28,024 nucleotides of DNA from Proteobacteria bacterium SG_bin5 (lineage in GTDB: Bacteria > Pseudomonadota > Alphaproteobacteria > Sphingomonadales > Sphingomonadaceae), in contig LWDI01000071.1 of NCBI GenBank assembly GCA_002083475.1, positions 1 through 28,024 of the forward strand, written 5' to 3'. Under the pieces are notes generated by a model, which saw nothing but the letters and a program-made list of their open reading frames with translations, ran no database searches and was not told where the DNA came from. How positions within the stretch are numbered: position 1 is the stretch's first letter; the number at the start of each line of letters is the position of its first letter. The translations under genes were made by a program, and so were the position numbers. Shown piece by piece: positions 15,198 through 23,522 of this stretch.

Positions 15198-15226
15198 CCT
15201 ATAACGCGCTTCGCCCAGGGGCGCAA
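15198..15226 (-). promoter_or_regulatory. probable promoter of purC-purS-purQ
   Basis: On the minus strand TTGCGC (-35, 15221-15226) and TATAGG (-10, 15198-15203) are separated by 17 nt. Transcription would start near 15191, leaving a leader of about 56 nt that contains the GC-rich stem-loop. Confidence 0.55.
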
Positions 15227-15237
15227 CGGCGCCGCGC

Positions 15238-16449
15238 TCAGGTGACCGCGCGACGCGTTTGAAATCGGGGCGCTTCCCAGTCGCGGCTTGCGACCAATTC
15301 GGCGAGAATCGCGCCCGCCCGCGCGACCGCTTCGTGCGAGAGATAAAGCGGGGTGAGCCCCAGGCGCAGCACGTCGGGCGCGCGGAAATCGCCGATCACG
15401 CCGCGTTCGATCAAGGCCTGGCATAGCGCATGGGCCTGGGGGTGGCGCAGCGCGATATGGCTGCCGCGCAGCGCCGGGTCGCGCGGCGAGGCGACCTCGA
15501 TCCCGAGCGCATCGGCTGCGGCGGCGAGCGCGTCGAACAGCCGCGCGCTCTTGGCGGCGAGCAGCGCCGGATCGGCCTCGCGCATCAGCGCGACCCCGGC
15601 TTCGAGCGCGGCGAGGCCGAGGATCGGCGGGGTGCCGGTCAGCCAGCGGCGGATGCCGGGGGCGGGGGCATAGGCGTCGGCGAAATCGAACGGCGCGGCA
15701 TGGCCCATCCAGCCCGAGAGCGGATTGTCGAGCGCCGCCTGATGGCGCCGGGCGACGAACAACCAGGCGGGCGCGCCGGGGCCGCCGTTCAGATATTTAT
15801 AGCCGCAGCCGACCGCGAGATCGGCGCGCGCGGCGTTCAAATCGACCGGCACCGCGCCCGCGCTATGGCTCAAATCCCATAGCACGCGCGCGCCGACGGC
15901 GTGGGCGCGCGCGGTCCAGTCGGCCAGGTCGAAGCGTTCGGCGGTCTTGTAATGGACATGGGTCAAGAGGAGCAGCGCGACCCGATCGTCGAGCGCATCG
16001 GCGAGGTCGGCGCGCGCGACCACGCGCAGCGTCGCGCCCGGCACCGCCGCCACCGCGCCTTGGGCGATATGGAGGTCAGTCGGGAAATTGCCGGCCTCGC
16101 TCAACACCACGCGCCGGTCGCTCGCGCGCAAAGCGCCGACGATCAGCTTGTAGAGATTGGCCGAGGTCGAATCGCAGGCGATCACTTCGCCTTCGTCCGC
16201 GCCGATCAGCCGGGCGATCTGGTCGCCGATCCGCGTCGGCGCCTCGATCCAACCCTCGTTCCAGCCGCGGATGAGGCGCTCGCCCCATTGCCGCTCGACC
16301 AATTCGGCGACGGCCGCGTGGGCGGCATGGGGCAGGGGGCCGAGCGAATTGCCGTCGAGATAGATCACGCCCTCGGGCAAGGCGAAGCGCGCGCGGAAAG
16401 GGGCGAGCGGATCGACCGCGTCGAGCGCGCGCGCTTCGTCGAGCGTCAT
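15238..16449 (-). CDS. kynU: kynureninase
   Basis: Protein of 403 aa starting at ATG 16449, which overlaps the stop of the upstream hydrolase (ATGA). It is a PLP enzyme cleaving kynurenine or 3-hydroxykynurenine to (hydroxy)anthranilate and alanine. Visible are YLDGNSLGPLP (30-40), CDSTSANLYK (92-101), NFPTDLHIAQG (121-131), WDLSHSAGAVPVDL (191-204) with the cofactor-contacting Asp, and GCGYKYLNGGPGAPAWL (214-230) with the Schiff-base Lys218. Length is normal. The partner enzyme tryptophan 2,3-dioxygenase is not in the window; the preceding alpha/beta hydrolase may supply kynurenine. The product could feed anthranilate metabolism or quinolinate/NAD synthesis; which is not decidable here. Confidence 0.95.
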   Translation of the reverse strand: MTLDEARALDAVDPLAPFRARFALPEGVIYLDGNSLGPLPHAAHAAVAELVERQWGERLIRGWNEGWIEAPTRIGDQIARLIGADEGEVIACDSTSANLYKLIVGALRASDRRVVLSEAGNFPTDLHIAQGAVAAVPGATLRVVARADLADALDDRVALLLLTHVHYKTAERFDLADWTARAHAVGARVLWDLSHSAGAVPVDLNAARADLAVGCGYKYLNGGPGAPAWLFVARRHQAALDNPLSGWMGHAAPFDFADAYAPAPGIRRWLTGTPPILGLAALEAGVALMREADPALLAAKSARLFDALAAAADALGIEVASPRDPALRGSHIALRHPQAHALCQALIERGVIGDFRAPDVLRLGLTPLYLSHEAVARAGAILAELVASRDWEAPRFQTRRAVT

Positions 16450-17318
16450 TCGAAGCTCCGCGCGATCAGCGCGACGCTCTGTTTCCAGGCGGTGCTTTCC
16501 GGCGCAACCAGCTCGACATGGCCGGTGCGCGGCACGCGCACCAGCGCGACCGGATCACGCCCCGCGCGCGCTTGCTCGAAATAGGCTTGGCTAAGCCGCA
16601 TCGGCACGATCTTGTCGTCCTCGCCCGCGACGATCCATTGCTCGGCGCCGAGCGGCAGCAGGCGCGGGATCGAGGTGTCGGCGAAGCGATCGGGCCGATC
16701 GCCGACCAGCTTCGCGATCACCTCGGTGCCGCAGCCATTGTCGGGGCTGGCGGCGACGGCTTCGAGATCGGGCAGCCCGCCGAGGCTGACGACCGCCGCG
16801 ATGGGCAGTGGATCGCGCGCCGCGAGGGCGCTCGCCGCCGGCAGTTTGGCACGCCCCGCCAGCCAGAGCGCCAAATGCCCGCCCGCCGAATGGCCGACCG
16901 CGACGATGCGCTTCGTATCGAGCTCGAACCGCGCGGCGTTCGCCGCCAGCGCGTCCGCCGCCGCCGCCACGTCGGCGAAGGTCCCCGGATAGCCGCCGCC
17001 CGGCCGATCGACCCCGCGATAATCGATGTTCCACACCGCATAGCCGCGCCCGCGCAAATCTTGCGCCAGCCAGTTCATCAGGCTCCGATCGGCGATGTCG
17101 GTCTGCCAACAGCCGCCATGGACCATCAGCACGGTCTTGTAAGGCCCTGGTCCTGTGGGGAGCCAGACATCGACCTTCTGCTCGGGCGCCGCGCCATAAG
17201 CGATCGTCGCTTGCGGCGCCGGGCGCGGGCGGCGGGTAAGATCGGGCCAGGTGAGCGGCTTCCAATCGGCCATGCCGCTCAGGAACAGCAGGGCGGCGGC
17301 GAGGGCAAGGGCGCGCAT
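16446..17318 (-). CDS. exported alpha/beta hydrolase, possible kynurenine formamidase-like
   Basis: Protein of 290 aa from ATG 17318. The N-terminus MRALALAAALLFLSGMADW looks like a signal sequence. The alpha/beta-hydrolase core shows the oxyanion motif HGGCW (67-71), nucleophile elbow GHSAGGH with Ser144, acid AGEDDK with Asp234 or Asp235, and His267 in RTGHVEL. HGGxW plus GHSAGGH is the pattern of the hormone-sensitive-lipase/arylformamidase branch. The 4-nt overlap with kynU suggests N-formylkynurenine formamidase (EC 3.5.1.9), an inference from context. An exported location would argue against it, because kynurenine synthesis is cytoplasmic. The alternative is an esterase or peptidase-like hydrolase of unknown substrate. 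It lies 38 bp downstream of the DUF4349 gene on the same strand. Confidence 0.8.
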   Translation of the reverse strand: MRALALAAALLFLSGMADWKPLTWPDLTRRPRPAPQATIAYGAAPEQKVDVWLPTGPGPYKTVLMVHGGCWQTDIADRSLMNWLAQDLRGRGYAVWNIDYRGVDRPGGGYPGTFADVAAAADALAANAARFELDTKRIVAVGHSAGGHLALWLAGRAKLPAASALAARDPLPIAAVVSLGGLPDLEAVAASPDNGCGTEVIAKLVGDRPDRFADTSIPRLLPLGAEQWIVAGEDDKIVPMRLSQAYFEQARAGRDPVALVRVPRTGHVELVAPESTAWKQSVALIARSFE

Positions 17319-17356
17319 CGGCGCCCTTTAGCCCAGCGCGTCGCCGCCCGCCAGTT

Positions 17357-18175
17357 TCAACCGAGCGCCGTCACCAGGCGCTTGCGGCCCCAGCGCACGA
17401 GCAGCAGCGCCGCGATCGCGAGCAGCGCCCAGGGCAGGCCCCCCGCCACGATCAGGAGCAGCACCGCGAGCAGCGCGTTCACACTATCGCGCCCGATCGC
17501 ATAGCCATTGGCGAGCGGGCTATCGCCATCGAACCAGCCGGTCGCGAGCGGGCGATAATCGAAATGCATCGGCGTCGCCGCGAGCTGCCCGCGGATCGAT
17601 CGCGTCTCGGCCCGCCCGGCGCTGGCCTTGTCGCGCAACGCCTCGGCGCGTTGCTGCAATTGCAACCGCTCGCCCTGGGAAATGCCGGGTTGCGCGAGGC
17701 GGCGATCGATCTCGACCAAATCGCGCTGCTGGCCCTGCTGTGCCTCGTCGAGCCTGGTGAGCCGCGACTGGAGTTCCTCCGAGTCGATCCGCGCCGCGAT
17801 CAGCCGCCCGCCCAGCTGCCCCAGCGCGGCGCTCGCCTTGCTGCCAAAGCCGCGCGCCAGCGCGGGCGCGATCGCCAGATCGAGCGTCGCGTGCACGTTC
17901 CGGGGGTTGTCATTGTCGAGCGTCATGCTGGTGACGATGCATTGATCGGGACCCAGTGCCTCGCAGGCCTGGGCGTGACGCTCCTGCGCGACCGCGATCT
18001 GCGCGCCCGGCGCCGCGAAGGCATAATCATAGCGATAGCTGCGTCCTTCGACCGACCTGATCGCGGGGGCCGCGCTTTCGCCCACGTCATTAGGCGCGGG
18101 CGTGTCGCGCCGGTCGGCTTGATTGCAGCCCGCCAAGACCAGCGCGAGGGCGGTAAGAGTGACGGCTAGGCGCAT
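17357..18175 (-). CDS. DUF4349 family lipoprotein
   Basis: Protein of 272 aa. ATG 18175 has AGGAG at 8 nt. The N-terminus is a lipoprotein signal with lipobox LVLAGC (Cys17). Residues about 50-110 (SYRYDYAFAAP, QERHAQACEAL, CIVTSMTLDNDN, VHATLDLAIAP) match DUF4349. A Gln/Arg/Glu-rich coiled coil follows (about 137-205: LQSRLTRLDEAQQGQQRDLVEIDRRL split by a Gly/Pro turn). The C-terminus has a hydrophobic segment (about 230-262) and a basic tail (RWGRKRLV), the usual end of the family. The function of DUF4349 is unknown; an envelope location is well supported. It is divergent from parC and may be the first gene of a transcript continuing into the hydrolase and kynU. Confidence 0.87.
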   Translation of the reverse strand: MRLAVTLTALALVLAGCNQADRRDTPAPNDVGESAAPAIRSVEGRSYRYDYAFAAPGAQIAVAQERHAQACEALGPDQCIVTSMTLDNDNPRNVHATLDLAIAPALARGFGSKASAALGQLGGRLIAARIDSEELQSRLTRLDEAQQGQQRDLVEIDRRLAQPGISQGERLQLQQRAEALRDKASAGRAETRSIRGQLAATPMHFDYRPLATGWFDGDSPLANGYAIGRDSVNALLAVLLLIVAGGLPWALLAIAALLLVRWGRKRLVTALG

Positions 18176-18308
18176 CGCATTCTCTCCTGTGGTTGTCGCC
18201 CGCTTATATCCTATCGATCGAGTGGGGAAAAGGGGTTCGCCACATTGTAGCCACATTTCGATCCTGCCCCTTGGCCTTTCGCGGCCGCCGCTGTTAAGGC
18301 GGCGCGCA

Positions 18309-20549
18309 ATGACCACCGATACGCTGCCGTCCCCCATTCAGGACACGCCCTTCGATAGCGCGCTGTCCGAACGCTATCTCGTCTATGCGCTCTCGACGAT
18401 CACCGCGCGCTCGCTGCCCGATGTGCGCGATGGGCTGAAGCCGGTACACCGCCGGCTGCTGTGGGCGATGCGCGCGCTGCGGCTCGATCCGGCGCAGGGC
18501 TATAAGAAATGCGCGCGCGTGGTCGGTGACGTGATCGGCAAATATCACCCGCATGGCGATGCGAGCGTTTATGACGCGATGGTGCGCTTGGCGCAGGATT
18601 TCGCGCTGCGTTATCCGCTGGTCGATGGCCAGGGCAATTTCGGCAACATCGACGGCGATGGCGCCGCCGCTTATCGCTATACCGAATGTCGGCTGACCCA
18701 GGTCGCGATCGACTTGATGGCCGGGCTAGACGACGATGCCACCGATTTCCGCCCGACCTATAATGGCGAGGAGCAGGAGCCCGAACTTTTCCCCGGGCTC
18801 TTCCCCAATTTGCTGGCGAACGGCGCGAGCGGGATCGCGGTCGGCATGGCGACGAGCATTCCGCCGCACAACGCCGCTGAACTCTTGAACGCCGCGATCG
18901 CGCTGGTCGATGATCCGCGAGCCGATGTGCTGGCCTATGTGCAGGGGCCCGATTTCCCCACCGGCGGCCGCGTGGTCGATTCGGCGGCCGCCATCGCCGA
19001 GACCTATGCGAGCGGGCGCGGCGCCTTCCGCGTGCGCGCCAAATGGCACATCGAGGATCAGGGGCGCGGCACCTGGGCGGCGATCGTCACCGAAATCCCT
19101 TATGGCGTGCAGAAGGGTAAGTTGATCGAGCAGCTGGCGGCGATCGTCAACGACAAGAAGCTGCCGATCTTCGGCGACGTGAACGACGAATCCGACGCCG
19201 AAATCCGCATCGTCCTCGAACCCCGCGCGCGCACCGTCGATGCCGAGACGCTGATGGAGAGCCTGTTCCGCCTCTCCGACCTGGAAGTCAAAATCCCGCT
19301 CAATCTGAACGTTCTCGACGCCCAGCGCACGCCGCGGGTGATGAGCCTGACGGCGGCGCTCCAGGCCTGGGTCGCGCATCAGTTCATCGTGCTCCAACGC
19401 CGCACGCGCCACCGGCTGAGCCGAATCGCCGATCGGGTGGAGCTGCTCGATGGCTATCTCGTCGCTTATCTCAACCTCGACCGCGTGATCGAAATCATCC
19501 GCCAAGAGGATGAGCCCAAGCCGGTGATGATCGCCGAGTTCGGCCTTACCGATCGCCAGGCCGAGGCGATCCTGAACATGCGGCTGCGGTCGCTTCGCAA
19601 GCTCGAGGAGATGGAGCTGCGCGGCGAGCGCGACACGCTCACCGCCGAGCGCCAGGGGCTCGAGGATTTGCTCGCGAGCGAGGCGCTCCAGCGCGAGCGG
19701 CTGAAGGCCGATATGGGCGTGATCCGCGACCGCTATGGCCCCGAGACCAAGCTCGGCAAGCGCCGCACCGAGGTGAGCGAGGCGGGGCCGGTGCGCGAAA
19801 TTCCGCTCGAGGCGATGATCGAGCGCGAGCCGATCACCGTCATCCTCTCGCAGCGCGGCTGGATCCGCGCGATGAAGGGGCATATCGATCTCGCCTCGGC
19901 CGAAGCGCTCAAATTCAAGGAGGGCGACGGCCCCGGCTTCGCCTTCCACGCGCAGACCACCGACAAGCTGCTGCTCGCCGCCGAAACCGGGCGTTTCTAC
20001 ACGCTCGCCGCCGATAAATTGCCCGGCGGGCGCGGTTTCGGCGAGCCGGTGCGGCTGATGATCGATTTGGAAAGCGACACCGGCATCGTCGCGCTCACGC
20101 CGGTCGGCCATGCCGAGCGGCTGCTGTTGGCGGCGAGCGACGGGCGCGGCTTCGTGGCGCTCGCGCGCGAGCTGGTGGCGGAGACGCGCAAGGGCAAGAC
20201 CGTCGTCACCCCGCGCGCGGGCGCCAAGCTGCGCCGCGTCCACCCGATCGGCCCCGCGCATGATTATGTCGCGGTGATCGGCGACAATCGCAAGCTGCTC
20301 GTCTTCCCGCTCGCCGAGCTGCCGGAGATGGCGCGTGGGCAGGGGGTGCAGCTCCAGCGCTATCGCGACGGCGGGCTCGCCGACGTGACGAGCTTCACTT
20401 ATGCGAGCGGCCTCAGCTGGGCGATGGGCGGCGAACGCGGGCGGGTGCGGACCGAGGCCGATATGAACCTTTGGCGCGCCGCGCGCGGGGCGGCGGGGCG
20501 GATGCCGCCCAATGGCTTCCCCCGCGACAATCAGTTCGTCCCGCGCTGA
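18309..20549 (+). CDS. parC: DNA topoisomerase IV subunit A
   Basis: Protein of 746 aa starting at ATG 18309. It is the DNA-cleaving subunit that works with ParE to unlink daughter chromosomes. The breakage-reunion domain shows YALSTITARSLPDVRDGLKPVHRR (26-49, in two parts), GKYHPHGDASVYDAMVRLAQ (77-96), GNFGNIDGDGAAAYRYTECR (109-128) with catalytic Tyr124, and FPNLLANGASGIAVGMATSIPPHN. The C-terminal part is a short, degenerate beta-pinwheel, with no intact GyrA box (QxxGGKG). Together with the length this favours ParC over GyrA. At the quinolone-determining positions it has Ala85 and Asp89 where E. coli ParC has Ser80 and Glu84. The upstream reading frame to 18123 is unsupported, because the family N-terminus fits the ATG at 18309. 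Confidence 0.95.
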   Translation: MTTDTLPSPIQDTPFDSALSERYLVYALSTITARSLPDVRDGLKPVHRRLLWAMRALRLDPAQGYKKCARVVGDVIGKYHPHGDASVYDAMVRLAQDFALRYPLVDGQGNFGNIDGDGAAAYRYTECRLTQVAIDLMAGLDDDATDFRPTYNGEEQEPELFPGLFPNLLANGASGIAVGMATSIPPHNAAELLNAAIALVDDPRADVLAYVQGPDFPTGGRVVDSAAAIAETYASGRGAFRVRAKWHIEDQGRGTWAAIVTEIPYGVQKGKLIEQLAAIVNDKKLPIFGDVNDESDAEIRIVLEPRARTVDAETLMESLFRLSDLEVKIPLNLNVLDAQRTPRVMSLTAALQAWVAHQFIVLQRRTRHRLSRIADRVELLDGYLVAYLNLDRVIEIIRQEDEPKPVMIAEFGLTDRQAEAILNMRLRSLRKLEEMELRGERDTLTAERQGLEDLLASEALQRERLKADMGVIRDRYGPETKLGKRRTEVSEAGPVREIPLEAMIEREPITVILSQRGWIRAMKGHIDLASAEALKFKEGDGPGFAFHAQTTDKLLLAAETGRFYTLAADKLPGGRGFGEPVRLMIDLESDTGIVALTPVGHAERLLLAASDGRGFVALARELVAETRKGKTVVTPRAGAKLRRVHPIGPAHDYVAVIGDNRKLLVFPLAELPEMARGQGVQLQRYRDGGLADVTSFTYASGLSWAMGGERGRVRTEADMNLWRAARGAAGRMPPNGFPRDNQFVPR

Positions 20550-20616
20550 GCCATCCGTGAAATCCCCAAGCGGCGCTTCACAGCGTCTTAACGCTTTGAG
20601 TTTAGCCGCTGAAACG

Positions 20617-22224
20617 ATGGCTGCGCGCGCGTCCCGAACATTGGCCCCGCTCGACCCGCCCTTGGGCGCGGGGCAGCCCGCCGTGGCCGCGCCCGTGGAT
20701 TTCGACGCGCTCACGCGCGGCGCGGTCGATCTGCTGCCGATCCCGGCGGTGATGCTGCGCCGGGTGGGCGCGACTTTTCAAGTCGAGGCCGCCAACGACG
20801 CCTATCGCGCGGCGCGGGTGAATGGCGAGGATCAGCGCGCGCCCTTGGTGTCGCTGCTCGCCGGCCGGCTCCAGGCCTTTCTCGCCGGCGCGCGCGCGCG
20901 CGAACATTTCCCCTGGCAATTGGGCGACGCGGTCGAGGCGCGCTATTACGACGTCCATCTCGCTCGCGCGGCCGAGCGCGACGGGTGCGCGCGCTGTTTG
21001 GTGACTTTGCTCGATCACACCGCGCAGCGCCGCACCGAGGCCAATTTGCGCCGCGAGATGTTGACCGACAGCCTTTCGGGGCTGCCCAATCGCGCGGGCT
21101 TTTCCGATCTGCTCGAACAGCGCCTCGGCGTCGATCCGCAGGCGCGCGCGGGCTATGCGGTGATGGTCGTCAATCTCGATCGCTTCAGCCGCGTGAACGC
21201 CTGCCTGGGCTCGCTCGCGGGCGACGAACTACTGATCACCGTCGCGCGCCGGATCCGCGGCGCCTTGCGCAGCTGCGACACGCTCGCGCGGCTGGGGGGC
21301 GACGAGTTCGGCATTTTGCTGACGCTCGAATCGGGGCGCGACGACGCGGCGCATGTCGCCAAGCGCATCCAGAGCGCGCTCACCACCCCGTTCCGCCTCG
21401 CCGATTTCGAGATTCGCGTCTCCTGCTCGATCGGCATCGCCTTTGGCGCGGACCCGATCGACGATGCCGAGGATCTGATCCGCCACGCGCAATTCGCGGT
21501 CAAACGCTCCAAGGCGAGCGGGATCGCCGAGGCCTATCACCGCGGCGCCTTCGCCGCCGCGCGCGAGCAATTCGGGCTCGAAACCTCGCTGCGTCGCGCG
21601 ATCGACGCGGGCAAGCTGCGGCTGACCTTCCAGCCGATCGTCGATCTCTCGACCGGGCGAATCACCAGCTTCGAAGCGCTCAGCCGTTGGACGACCGACG
21701 ACGGCCAGCATCATTCGCCGGTCGATTTCATTCCCGTCGCCGAGGAATCGGGGCTGATCGTCCCGCTCGGCCGCTGGGCGGTGCAGGAGGCGACGCGCAC
21801 GCTCGCCGCCTGGGACGCGCGCGCCGGGGGCAATTGCGGGGTGCGGGTCGCGGTCAATCTTTCGGCGATCCAGCTCCAGCGCGACAATGTGCCGCTCGCG
21901 GTGGAACATGCGCTCGCCGAGGCGGGGCTCGGCGGCGATCGGCTGACGCTCGAACTCACCGAAAGCGCGCTGATCGGCGATCCCGACCGCGTCGCGCAGA
22001 CGATGCAAGCGCTCAAGCGGCTCGGCGCGACGCTGGCGATGGACGATTTCGGCACCGGCTATTCGAACCTCGCTTATCTTCAGAAGCTCCCGATCGACGT
22101 GCTCAAGATGGATCGCAGCTTCGTGACCGGGATGCTCGCCGATCGCGACAAGATCGCGATCGTGCGCGCGATCCTGGGGCTCGCCCAGGCGCTCGGCATG
22201 AAGACCACCGCCGAGGGGATCTAG
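20617..22224 (+). CDS. PAS-GGDEF-EAL cyclic-di-GMP protein, truncated by an amber codon in EAL
   Basis: The visible protein is 535 aa from ATG 20617; GTG 20557 is an alternative start. Residues about 35-135 look like a divergent PAS domain (PIPAVMLRRVGATFQVEAANDAYR). The GGDEF domain (about 145-310) has intact GGDEF (227-231) and an I-site RSCD (218-221) five residues before it, so an active, product-inhibited diguanylate cyclase is plausible. The EAL domain (from about 320) has EAL (353-355), NLS (414-416), LELTES (445-450), MDDFGTGYSNL (475-485) and LKMDRSF (496-502). Translation stops at TAG 22222-22224 inside the conserved AEGIET motif, and the missing end is encoded in frame downstream. 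The phosphodiesterase is probably impaired. The gene starts 67 bases after parC. Confidence 0.88.
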   Translation: MAARASRTLAPLDPPLGAGQPAVAAPVDFDALTRGAVDLLPIPAVMLRRVGATFQVEAANDAYRAARVNGEDQRAPLVSLLAGRLQAFLAGARAREHFPWQLGDAVEARYYDVHLARAAERDGCARCLVTLLDHTAQRRTEANLRREMLTDSLSGLPNRAGFSDLLEQRLGVDPQARAGYAVMVVNLDRFSRVNACLGSLAGDELLITVARRIRGALRSCDTLARLGGDEFGILLTLESGRDDAAHVAKRIQSALTTPFRLADFEIRVSCSIGIAFGADPIDDAEDLIRHAQFAVKRSKASGIAEAYHRGAFAAAREQFGLETSLRRAIDAGKLRLTFQPIVDLSTGRITSFEALSRWTTDDGQHHSPVDFIPVAEESGLIVPLGRWAVQEATRTLAAWDARAGGNCGVRVAVNLSAIQLQRDNVPLAVEHALAEAGLGGDRLTLELTESALIGDPDRVAQTMQALKRLGATLAMDDFGTGYSNLAYLQKLPIDVLKMDRSFVTGMLADRDKIAIVRAILGLAQALGMKTTAEGI

Positions 22225-22344
22225 ACCAACGAACTCGCGCAAACGCTCGCGGCCTTGGGATGCAGCTATGGCCAGGGCTATCTTTACGCGCGCCCGCTCG
22301 AGGCCGATCAGGCCTTCGCGTTGCTGAGCGCGGCGAGCGCCTGA
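22222..22344 (+). pseudogene. in-frame remnant of the EAL C-terminus after the amber codon
   Basis: Directly after TAG 22222 the same frame stays open for 39 codons to TGA 22342-22344. It encodes TNELAQTLAALGCSYGQG and then YLYARPLEADQAF, the conserved end of EAL domains (ET..Q..L...GC...QGY...P) including the catalytic Gln region. A single base change (GAG to TAG) explains the break; there is no frameshift. With readthrough the full protein would be 575 aa and its end would overlap the convergent CCA-transferase gene by 37 bases. Either a recent nonsense mutation or a sequencing error is likely. Confidence 0.85.
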
Positions 22345-23522
22345 GCGACTTCGGCATCGCGGATCGCGGCGAAACGCTCGGGTCCGGGAAAATCCTCCGC
22401 CACCCAGCGCGCCTCGATCGCGCGCAGCGTGCGCGCGACGTCGGGGCCTTTACGTAGCCCGCGCGCGACGAGTTCGCCCCCGGAGAGCGGCAGGCGCGGC
22501 ACCGGCCAATCGGCGATCGCGCGCCACGCGGCGAGCGCTTCGTCCAAAGCGGCGTGGAGGGCGAGGCGGTCCGCCGCGCTCTCCGGCCCGAGCTGATAAG
22601 CGAGCGCGCGCGGCGGGGCGAGGCTGGAGTCGAGCGCCGCGATCAGCCGCTTGCGCTGCGCGTTCGAGAGTTTCAGCCGCGCGCCGATCGCATCGCCGAG
22701 CGCCGGATCATCGGGGAGCAGCGCCGCAAGGCGGCGGATCGCGTGGGGGTCGAGCCCCGCCGCCGCCTCGAACGCCGCCACCCGCGCCAGCCGATCGGCG
22801 CTGGCGATTTCGGGCAGCACCGGGCGGAAAATGCCGTGCGCGATCATCAGCGCGACGGTCGCCGGCGCCTTCGCCGCGACGAGCAATTTGAGCAATTCGT
22901 CCGCCACGCGCTCGCGGCTGAGCGCCATCAGATCGTTCGCGCGCGCGGCGCAGGCGGCGAGGCCATCGCGGTCGATCTCGGCGCCGAAGCGCGCCGAGAA
23001 ACGGAAGAAGCGCAGGATGCGCAGATGATCCTCGGCGATGCGCGCGAGGGGATCGCCGATGAAGCGCACCCGCCGCGCGTCGAGATCGACCAGCCCGCCG
23101 AAATAATCATGCACCTGGCCGGTCAGCGGATCGGCATAAAGCGCGTTGATCGTGAAATCGCGCCGTGCGGCATCCTCGCGCCAATCATCGGTGAAGGCGA
23201 TCGTCGCGTGGCGGCCGTCGGTGCTGACGTCGCGGCGCAACGTGGTCACCTCGACCGGCCCGTCGGGGAGCACGGCGGTGATCGTGCCATGGGCGAGGCC
23301 CGTCGGCACCGCTTTCAACCCCGCCGCGCGCACGCGTTCGATCACCGCCTGGGGGGCGAGGCGCGTCGCGATGTCGATGTCGTGGACGGCGAGGCCGAGC
23401 AAGGTATCGCGCACCACCCCGCCGACGAAGCGCGCCCCCCCGGCGCCCGCGTCGAGCGCCGCGCACAGCGCCGCCAGCCCCGCGCGCTCGCGCCAGGGAG
23501 CGGGGGGCAGCGCGACGCTCAT
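22308..23522 (-). CDS. cca: CCA tRNA nucleotidyltransferase family protein
   Basis: Protein of 404 aa from ATG 23522, which overlaps the upstream nudix stop (ATGA). This class II nucleotidyltransferase shows FVGGVVRDTLLG (32-43), the metal-binding DIDIAT (48-53), RRDFTINALYADP, and IAEDHLRILRFFRFSARFG of the neck region. The C-terminal half is helical and Ala/Leu rich. Family enzymes add or repair the 3' CCA of tRNA, or act as the related poly(A) polymerase; the RRDFTINAL form and the alphaproteobacterial operon context favour CCA addition. Both tRNAs in this window encode CCA, so its role here would be repair or completing other tRNAs. It is the last gene of the DUF1285-nudix-cca operon. Confidence 0.92.
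   Translation of the reverse strand: MSVALPPAPWRERAGLAALCAALDAGAGGARFVGGVVRDTLLGLAVHDIDIATRLAPQAVIERVRAAGLKAVPTGLAHGTITAVLPDGPVEVTTLRRDVSTDGRHATIAFTDDWREDAARRDFTINALYADPLTGQVHDYFGGLVDLDARRVRFIGDPLARIAEDHLRILRFFRFSARFGAEIDRDGLAACAARANDLMALSRERVADELLKLLVAAKAPATVALMIAHGIFRPVLPEIASADRLARVAAFEAAAGLDPHAIRRLAALLPDDPALGDAIGARLKLSNAQRKRLIAALDSSLAPPRALAYQLGPESAADRLALHAALDEALAAWRAIADWPVPRLPLSGGELVARGLRKGPDVARTLRAIEARWVAEDFPGPERFAAIRDAEVAQALAALSNAKA

Noticed and set aside
22222..22224. Programmed amber readthrough or pyrrolysine-type recoding of the EAL protein
   Set aside because: There is no recoding hairpin or suppressor system in the window, and a single nonsense change is simpler.
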